Assembly: GCA_030685235.1 (NCBI GenBank)
Contig: MU839234.1
Span: forward strand, 35,586-99,585
Source: Copromyces sp. CBS 386.78
Taxonomy: Eukaryota > Ascomycota > Sordariomycetes > Sordariales > Sordariaceae
DNA length: 64,000 nt
Direction of reading: 5' to 3'
A model generated the notes under the pieces. It worked only from the letters and a program-made list of their open reading frames with translations, was not told where the DNA came from and did no database searches. Position numbers and translations under genes: made by a program. Below, one piece after another: positions 55,901 to 64,000 of the stretch (positions within the stretch are counted from its first letter, which is position 1; each line of letters opens with the position of its first letter).

Positions 55901-58900
55901 ATAAAACAAATAGGCAAACGAAATCGAAAACTATAATAGTAAAATAAATATCTTTACTGACCGTTTCTTCCCGAAAGTAGAAATTCTAACGGGTTATTTA
56001 CTAAATTAAATTCAATTATTAAACGGCGATACCCCGGTATTTATTAATAATTTATTTATTAAAGAAGATATCCGGGAAGTCCTTTCGAAAATAATACTTA
56101 ATAAAATACTAAATATTAACTAATTTTTAAATAAATTTCTAAAAATATATAGGGAACTATTTAAATAAATAATAATAGCTTTCGCTATAACGAACCTCCG
56201 GTTCGGATACTTCCCCTAACAGTTTAAGAACGCGAAAGTAATTATTTTTAAAAAACTTAGAAAAAGCGCCGAATAATAAAAATTAGCCGGGGTATATTAG
56301 TTTATATCGCTTTTAAATAACGTTAAAAAAATCTTCAAAGCCCTTATAGCTAAGAAATTGATATAAATAGCAAAAGAGTATAATCTCCTCCCAAAAGGCT
56401 AAATAGGTAATTAGGCAAACCATTTAACCAAATTCGCCGTCCGAATAATTACTAACGTAATTTATATAATATAAAAACTTAAGGTTGTAACGTCTTTTAT
56501 ACTCTACGACTTAAAGGGTATATTCAATAAAATTAATTATAAATAACTCTTATATACATTATAGGAAATATAATTCCCGAAATAATTCTTTTAATAAGTT
56601 AATAATTTCGTTACCGGAAAAAAAGGTTCTCTTTTCTTCGATAACGAAACTTCCTAACTTTATAATATTATAACAAGCGTACCATAAAATTCCCCCCTTT
56701 TACTAATCTTTTTTATTCTTTTTATTACCCTATTATACTATAAATTAACTACTATTTAAAATATAATTACTATCGGCTTCGCCGACGATACTAATATTAT
56801 TATAGTAATTAAAATTATTAAAGAAAATTATTAAACGCTCTAAATAGTATAGAATATTTATTTAGGTTAAGTAATTAAGAGAAGGATAAAATTCGAAGTA
56901 AGTAAAATAAAATTTATATATTTTACACGGACGAAAGAATTAAGAACGGAAACTCTCTAAATTAAGGGAATTGTATTTAAATTAATAGAATTGACTAAAT
57001 TTCTTAGGGTTTAATTAAATTAGAAATTTAATTACCGAATATATGCGGAAATAAAAAAAAAGAAAATAACTATATAAACGAACGTATTAATACGATTAAC
57101 AGCGAAAATTTAGGATTATTCTTTTATACAAATAAAGGAAATTTATATTAAATATATTCAAAATACAATTATATATAGAATATTAATTTTCTATTAACCA
57201 ACCAAAATTTATAATAAATTACGAAGGATAATAATTAAGCTAACTAAATACTAAATTAAATATTTAAAAATTATTGCTAGGGCGTATAAAATTACGCTAA
57301 TAAAGAATTTAAAAATAGAAACCTTTTATTTATTATTCGATTTCTATTTTAATAAGCAGGTTAAAGCTTTTGAAAAAAGGTTCGCCCGTATAAATTAAAT
57401 AAAATTCGTCCGAAGGATTATAGCCTAGGTAATTAGCTATATTTAAATAAGGAGAGTAAAAAGTCGGCTACCCGCCGATAAATTAAAAAATAATACTATT
57501 AAAACTAAATAGGTTAAAGAATAGGCATCGATAGAGAAATTTCTAGTAATCGTAATAGGTCCGCCCCTGGCAATAGGGGCGTAGCCGCTCCCATTATAAA
57601 TATTAAAATTAACCGTTATAAATTATAAAAGGTAATTAGAAGAAGTAACAATAAGAGAATAAATATCGCACTATAATTACTAATTAGCGGCGGCAATAAC
57701 TAAATTAAGCCGATAGTACGAATTTATTATCGCCGATTTCAATCCGAAATTTAGTAATAATATTATAAAACGGTATATAATCGGTTACGAAATAAAAAAA
57801 GAAGGAAGCCTAATAATTAGAAGACGATAATAAATAATATTTATTATTTAAAATAAAGAATTCCTTTTTTACCTAAACAAAAATAAAAATTATAAGCTTC
57901 CGGTCCTTCTTCTTCCGGAAAAAAGTTCCGGATATTATAATATTAATCTATTCTTATAATATAAATAAAGAAATTTTCGCATATATTATCCTAAATTATT
58001 TATAGATAGCCGATTATTAAATAACGGTAACCGATTAACCATAAATAAAAGAAGAATTTTAAATTTATTTAAATAATAGAATCCGAATTAAGAAAATCCT
58101 TTCGTAAATATTATAATTTAGTAGGCTAAACGAATACCGTTTAATAATCGAATTAAAAGGAGAGTAGTGCAATAAATTCGCGTAATATTCCTAAATATAT
58201 TCGATTATAATACTAAAATAAGAGAGCATAGGAAAAATAAGAAGAGGAAAAATTAAATTGCATTAACTATAATAGTTATTTAATTACGAAAGCAGTACCG
58301 AAGTAATTAATTAACGTTCTTTACGGACGAAGAATTTATAAAGTATATTAAATATTAATTCTTAGTTCCTAGTAACCTTATAATATTATTAAACCTAATT
58401 TTCATTAGCCGGAAGGGGATTAATAGGGCTATTAATTATTATCGGGGAACTAATACTAATATTTCTTTTATTAAAACCGAAAATAGGAGCGGTAAAACGA
58501 TTAGTTAAGAATATTTCGTAATATCCTTTACGTTAGTAATTTTCGACCTTTATATTCTAATAATAAAAAAGGATATTAAAGTTGTATAGGAGATTATCTA
58601 TAATTAAGCGTTTACATACATTTTTAAGAAAGTTAATATAAACGTTGTAGAAACAATAAATTAAAAGACCGATATTATTCTAAGAGCGGGATAAAATAAT
58701 AATTATAATTTAAACGGTATTATATTTATTATAATAATTTAACGGAATATTTAATATATATTTTATATTAGCAATAGAATAAATAGCGTTCTATTTATTA
58801 GCGTTTCGAAGAATATTAGAAAAGAAAATAAAAAGAAAACTTTAGAAAGAAATTTATTTTTAATATTAATATAGTAAATATATTCTACGAAGAGCGTATA

Positions 58901-59750
58901 GAATATAATTATATTAAGGGACGGAATATTATAAATATAATTAATAAATTTTAAATTATAATAAAGGTAAAGAATACGACGGATAACGCTAATTAATATA
59001 ATTAGCGGAGAGAAGGGGAAGTAAACGTAAGGATAAAAAGGATTTATTAGCCGGGAAGAAAATTAAAGGCAGGGTTAAAAATTAATACCCGGATAAGGGT
59101 TTAAAATTCGGGCGCTAGGGAAGAGGGGGGCGTAAAAGAATAGAAGAATTTAAAGGACAGGGAATTTATTATACGGATAAAATCGATATTACACTTAATA
59201 ATATTATAATTAATACGAATTATAAAGCTTAAAGGGTTAAATATATAGCTAGAAGGACGGTCGGAAGTATAACTAATAGAAGAAAACGCTATTTTAAAAG
59301 TTAATTAAATAGGGAAGAAGGGAAAGTTCGAAAAATAGCGGCGGGAAAGAGTTTTTATATAGAGGGAAAGGAAGGGCCTTTACGCTTATATAAATTTTAA
59401 TAGAATTATAGGAGTTTAGAAGATATAACGAAATAGGAGTAAGGGTAAATAATAAGGATAAAATAATTACTATAAATAGTTTAAAAGGAAGGAGCAGCAT
59501 ATAAAAATAGTATTTCGATTGTTTTAATATTAAATTAAAAACAGTAGAGGGGAAGTAATTTATTTACTAAAGCGGTAGGTAAGCACTGCTATAAATAGAA
59601 TCGAAATAGAGTAGGCGCAATTTATTCGTAATTAAAAGGAATTAGCGGTTTTTATCCGATGGCGCTTATTGCCGTATAATTTCCTCTAGAGAACTAAGAG
59701 AAGTACCCTATGCCAATAAAGCGCTATAGATAAATAGCATAGGGAATAAG
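52984..59750 (+). mobile_element. Tad-like LINE (non-LTR retrotransposon), RIP-mutated, nearly full length
   Basis: About 6.8 kb, close to the size of Neurospora Tad. ORF1 region (53.0-54.7 kb) is Lys/Glu rich, has a zinc-knuckle-like VYNYYNKIKYKGPR remnant, and ends with an AT-hook-like RGKKRGRPKK (54511-54540). In ORF2 an endonuclease segment GDYNLYYPN-stop-D is at 55140-55172 (family GDFNLHHPxWD). The reverse transcriptase segment FISLLNNVKKIFKALIAKKL begins near 56301, and the catalytic FADD is intact at 56778-56789. All three are in exactly the same frame over 1.6 kb, interrupted only by RIP-type stops. Direct repeats flank it on both sides. Confidence 0.8.
57562..57581 (+). repeat. GC hairpin inside the LINE relic
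   Basis: CGCCCCT and AGGGGCG form a 7-bp inverted repeat around GGCAAT. It is one of few GC-rich spots in the RIP block that retains CA and TG. Confidence 0.6.
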
Positions 59751-59776
59751 ACTATTATTATTAAATATTAGACTTC
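59751..59776 (+). repeat. Right copy of the LINE target-site duplication
   Basis: Matches 52961-52983 with one extra ATT triplet. Sequence beyond it should be the right half of the element into which the LINE inserted. Confidence 0.7.
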
Positions 59777-60749
59777 TAAAGATAAAGCGATAATTAGGAA
59801 GGGCGAATTAATTTGTAACTATAATAAATATATTTTACGAAATAAGATTATAATTGTTTCTACGCCGGGTTAAGCGGACGCTAACAATAATATTAATTTA
59901 GATTTATTAGAATTTAACGACTTTAATAACGTCAACGATATATATACTAAATTAAATAGTAACGCCCGCGGACTTCTAAATAATTTATCCTAATAAATTT
60001 TTATTCCGATAGGAATAACGATTCTTAATTTTAATATAAATAAAATATATTAATTGTTAATCCTCTATAAATATATTAAAAAGTACGAAATACGTATTAT
60101 TTATATAAGTATTACGTCTATTAAAAATATTAAATTCTAATCAATTATTATAAATAAAATTTAATTCGCTAAAAATATAGATTCTATTATCTTCCGCGCT
60201 ATTCGGAAAATCCTTACGGCTATTCACTTTATTTATTTAGTAACCCTAATTCTAAATTGCCTAGGCGATATTAATATATTTATATTATTAGTATAAAAAG
60301 TATACTTCTATAACGTTTTTAATAAGTTAAAGTAATTTACTAATATATTAAATATAATTGGCGATAACGAATTCGTTACTTAATATAAGGATAGCGATAA
60401 TTGCGTTATTAAGTCGGATACTTCTATTAAAATCCGTAATATTTTATATAATATTAAATAACGTTAGGGATTTAAATAGTAATATTTATATTTATAAATA
60501 TAAATAATTATCGCCCTTATTAATTCTACTAAGGTAGTTAGTAAATTAATCGGTCGGATTATATGCTAAATATAAGTATTAATCGTTAATTAGAGTATAA
60601 TAACTTCGTTTAAATTCCTAAATAATTCGATATTCTACCCTTTATTAAATATTCCCCTTATAGAAATATATACTATATATTTTTTTTATAGGCTTAAAAA
60701 AGGGTTAATTATAGAATTTATTAATAATTTTTTAAAGAGTATTATAATT
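59777..60749. mobile_element. Unidentified RIP-mutated element, right part
   Basis: AT-rich, CpA-depleted. A frame reading KGELIYNYNKYIL near 59797 vaguely recalls a zinc-binding N-terminus of a transposase, but this is too weak to assign. Confidence 0.35.
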
Positions 60750-61010
60750 ATCACAGGATTAGCCTGTGATATGCCCACCCTACACTGACTCTTAGATATA
60801 CTATGCCTAGAGCTATAGTATAGTCACGTGTAGGGTTATATACGCGTACGGACTAGCCTTCCAAGGCTTTCGCCTATATAGTTAGTCCTCCGTATATATC
60901 CTCTCTTTCTCTCCTTCGTATAATAACGTATATCTTACCCTACCTCTAATAGTACTTTACCCCGTAATAATTTATTATACTTACTATTACGCTATATGCG
61001 TTTAAAAGAG
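60750..61010 (+). repeat. LTR-like segment at the start of gypsy relic 2
   Basis: Starts with an intact palindrome (ATCACAGG, 5-nt spacer, CCTGTGAT; 60750-60770). About 130 bp with moderate CA/TG content follow, with TATA-like GGTTATATA near 60835 and a CT-rich stretch near 60900. The layout parallels the segment at 43304. It precedes a gag-protease relic on the same strand. Confidence 0.4.
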
Positions 61011-61199
61011 ATAGATTTAGATTACGTTTAATATAAAAAAGATTATTTAAATTGTTCCGCAATTAAAAATTCGACCCTTTATAAATAGGGTAAGTAAAAG
61101 ACTTAATCGTAAATAATACAATTCGAATTAAATAATAATAGGTATTAGCTTTATTTCTTTCTCCCTACTTATTAATTAAAACGGTACGTTTAAATAAAT

Positions 61200-63842
61200 T
61201 ACTATATCTGTATTAATTTAATAATTAATAATAGATTAGCTACAAGTTATTACTAATAATTTTATTATAGTAACCGTTATTAGCGCCTTTTAAACTACCG
61301 ACCCTAAAAATTAAGTAATTTACAATACCTTAATTGAAGTATTTATAAATTTCGATAACGATCCTATTATTTGCGTTCTATTATATTATATTATAAACTA
61401 CGCTTTTACATTTGTATTAGTCCTAATATTCTGTAACGTCGTTTTCGCTTATAATTATTTTATTTATAATAATATAGTCGAAGTCCGTTCGCACGCTTAA
61501 AGAGCCGAAGAGGACTTTACTGAATCCTATTAAGAAATTGATTATTTAAATATTTAAAATACCGAACTCTAATAGGGGATTAACGAATTTAAGTAATCTT
61601 TTAACAATTTTAAAACTAATACTTTTAAATCCTTCCAAAAATAAAAAAATAAGTACGCCGAAGTTATTAATAAAGTTTGCGTTTAATTTAAATAAATTTA
61701 AAAAATTAAAATACTTATTATAGCGATTACGAATATTAATAGTAGCGGCTATAAATTAGTATAATTATATACGTATATTATTCTATTCGATAATAAAGGA
61801 ACTATTCTATTAGAGAAAGCGGAGAAGTACTATTCTTAGCGTATAAAAATTAAACTATATTAAATTAACGAACCGATCTACTTCGCTTCTAAATTTAAAT
61901 ATTTTTTATATATCGTTAAATATTTCGAGGGCCCCCCTTTCACGGCTATCGAATCGGTACTAATTAATATTTTCGAATATTTAATTAATAATATTAAATA
62001 GAAATAAAAGATTATAATAAACTTTTTTAAAGAGTTTAATATTAAATATAATAATTCTAATTTTACTATTATCGCTCGTTACGAACTAAACGATTTAAAA
62101 ATAATTAAAAATATATATTAGGCCGTTTTTAAGGACCGTTTTACTATTTTTATCGATTAGTATAATATAAATAATATTATAAAAGTATATTTCCTTCGTA
62201 ATAAAATTACTAAAGCCGTCCGTAATATTATCGTTCACTAATACCTATTTTTTGCCAATAACGACTATAGTAAATAGCTCTAAATAACCCGCTTACTAGC
62301 CTAGAATTATAAAGATAATATCTACCACGAAAAGTTCGCTAACCCTTTTTATAAACTATCTTCCTTAAATAATTATAATACTACTTCGTCCGTAAAGTAG
62401 CCCGTTAATTAGGGCGGTAACGTAATAGACTTTAATTCTATATCCGCTATTAATATTATTATATATAATATAATTTTATAAAAGATTTTCGAATATTGTA
62501 TAAAAACTAATACGTATACCTATTATAATTATAAAAATTATTTCTCAATTACTTACTATAGCCGTATTAATTTTAATAAGGATCCCCCTATTTCTACCCG
62601 TAGTAATCGTAGTAATTATAGCGGTAAAAGCGGTAGTAAAAGTAGTAGCAAGGGCGGTAATAATAATAATTCTATTCCTTAGTAAGGCTAGTACAACTAT
62701 AATTAATAGGGTTATAGTTAATAGGGCTATAGCCAATAGTATTAAATTAACGCTATAAACGCTTAAACGGCTAATAATAATAATAATATTATAACACTAT
62801 AGTATTAGTAGGCCCCTATCCCCGTATACGTCCCCGGTTTCATTAGCCCTATTTAGGGTAACGAAATTAATTATATTAACTAATAGGGAAATATATAGCC
62901 TCTAAATTAAATTACAATTAGAAGTAACTATTTATAAAATAAAGAGAGGAAAGTAATATTATTATATAATTAAATATAATTAAAATTTATAAATCTTTTA
63001 TAAATAATTATTATAAATACTTTAATTTATTAAACCTCTCTATTTAATTATCTAACAAATCGTATAAAGTATATTATTTAAACTTAATCGATAGTAATTA
63101 TATTACCTTAAGCTTTATAAATAAACATTTTATTTATTACTATCGTCTTCCTTTCTATAAATTTACAATATTTAAAATTTTATACTTCGCCGACGGAAAC
63201 CCCGCTAAAAATAATATTACTTATTTTATAAGACTTATAATAGGGATAGGCTATTATTACAAAATTATCGACCTATTTATTTATAATTTAGCCGAAAATA
63301 ACCCTATTATTTTAAGCTATTTATAATTAGTTTATTATTTACTAAATATTTTATAGCCTTACAATTCGCTCTAATTTACTATAGTTTATAAAAAACGTAA
63401 TTACCTCCTAAAGGGAATCCTTAATACTAAACGGGAAACCCCTATAACTAGCCTAATTACTTAATTTAATATAATATATTTAACGTTTAGAAAGGCTATT
63501 TACAAAGAAGTCCTAAACGAAGGCGAACCCAATTTTAACGAACTATAAACGGATATCTTATACTATATTTCTATTTCTACAATTATAAAATACGTAGCCT
63601 GCTAATAGTTTAACTACTTTCGAAATTAGATTGTTTACCGCCTAAAAACTTCTATAATTAGTAAAATATTAAGGGGCCCCGGTTAAATTATTATATTTAA
63701 TATAATCCTTTACGGCGTAATCCCCCCTCTTCTATTATAAATAATCTTAATACCTTACTAAGTAATTAGAAGATTCCGTACCGTTATTATAAATTATTAA
63801 GTCTAAATCCGTCGCTTCTATATTCCGGTAAGCCCTATTAAT
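61200..63842 (+). mobile_element. Ty3/gypsy-like gag-protease relic 2 (RIP-mutated, truncated)
   Basis: A Ser/Gly/Lys/Asn-rich segment after Tyr-rich, probably Cys-derived codons (62505-62690) looks like the end of gag. LIDSNY at 63084-63101 is a retropepsin DSG site with Gly changed to Asn. In the same frame PIILSYL-stop at 63303-63326 derives from PIILGxPW. The Asp to Pro distance (71 codons) matches relic 1. Sequence similarity to mobile DNA ends at about 63842, before any polymerase domain, so the element is truncated or interrupted. Confidence 0.65.
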
Positions 63843-64000
63843 CCTGAGAAAGTCTTTTCGCACTGCCCTCAATGTCTTCATACACTGCTCCCCCACTTGG
63901 CGCGTCCTCTCCCGCTTTTTGGACCAATCATCTCACAGACATAACCTCTGGACCCACACCACACTTTGGCGTGGTTTTTTTCATAAATTTCAGCTAGTAA
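63843..64000. other. Normal-composition sequence at the right edge
   Basis: CA and TG reappear at normal frequency from CCTGAGAAAG onward, marking the border of the RIP block. Too short to assign a gene. Confidence 0.7.

Larger units (their letters stand above)
42690..63842. mobile_element. RIP-mutated block of nested transposable elements
   Basis: About 21 kb, strongly AT-rich, with TpA very frequent and CpA/TpG almost absent, while CpG remains common. That is the product of repeat-induced point mutation, which favours CpA. Within it, translated remnants show the expected substitutions: Trp to stop, Cys to Tyr, His to Tyr, Pro to Leu, Asp to Asn, Gly to Ser. No intact gene is present. In Neurospora such DNA is normally methylated and H3K9me3-marked. 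The sub-elements I can identify are listed separately. The left border is gradual (about 42,690-42,880), the right border sharp at about 63,843. Confidence 0.93.

Noticed and set aside
42690..63842. Mitochondrial DNA insertion or AT-rich centromere core as explanation for the AT block
   Set aside because: The CpA-specific loss with retained CpG and identifiable transposon codons explain the AT richness. Centromere identity cannot be judged from one window.

Overview
The window is a piece of a filamentous ascomycete genome, most likely Neurospora or a close relative in the Sordariales. Four things point there: short (55-117 nt) introns with GTAAGT-like or GTATGT-like donors and CTRAY or TACTAAC branch sites; a stand-alone, dispersed 5S rRNA-like gene; intact protein genes with fungal-specific families; and a 21 kb AT-rich block in which CpA and TpG are almost absent while CpG is kept. 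That last pattern is the signature of repeat-induced point mutation (RIP).

Positions 1-41,342 are ordinary euchromatin. From left to right: the 3' part of an rRNA m5C methyltransferase (Rcm1/NSUN5 type, cut by the window edge); a DHA1-type MFS exporter; a peroxisomal-type HSDL2-like short-chain dehydrogenase (minus); a LaeA-like methyltransferase; an Smr-domain protein ending in a CaaX box; a divergent 5S rRNA gene; a large polyglutamine DUF3716 protein (minus); 3-ketosphinganine reductase (minus) divergent from SAS10/UTP3; a vacuolar PQ-loop transporter; a peroxisomal enoyl-CoA isomerase (minus); and a monocarboxylate-type MFS transporter. A gene-poor stretch (25.6-32.4 kb) follows, holding only small candidate transcription units. 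Then come a SET-domain protein with a signal peptide, a Yap1-binding/Ybp2 family protein, ribosomal protein uL1 (L10a) and an NADH pyrophosphatase. I placed exon junctions by splice signals plus frame and protein-family continuity.

Positions 41,343-41,964 hold a broken carboxylesterase gene next to the heterochromatin edge. Positions about 42,690-63,842 are a nested graveyard of RIP-mutated mobile elements: two Ty3/gypsy-like gag-protease relics, a relic of a DUF6589-type ORF, and a nearly full-length Tad-like LINE whose reverse transcriptase FADD motif survives. The LINE is flanked by a 23-26 bp direct repeat that I read as its target-site duplication. A near-palindrome (arms ATCACAGG/CCTGTGAT) occurs three times in this block, once at the edge of a small island that escaped RIP. 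Normal sequence returns sharply at about 63,843.

Functional threads: ribosome biogenesis and translation (Rcm1, Sas10, uL1, 5S), peroxisomal lipid metabolism (HSDL2-like protein ending AKL, Eci1-like protein ending HKL), sphingolipid synthesis, and membrane transport. I see no co-regulated gene cluster. The most unusual items are the RIP block and its nested architecture, the CaaX-tailed Smr protein, and the SET protein with a signal peptide whose 3-codon uORF overlaps its start codon.
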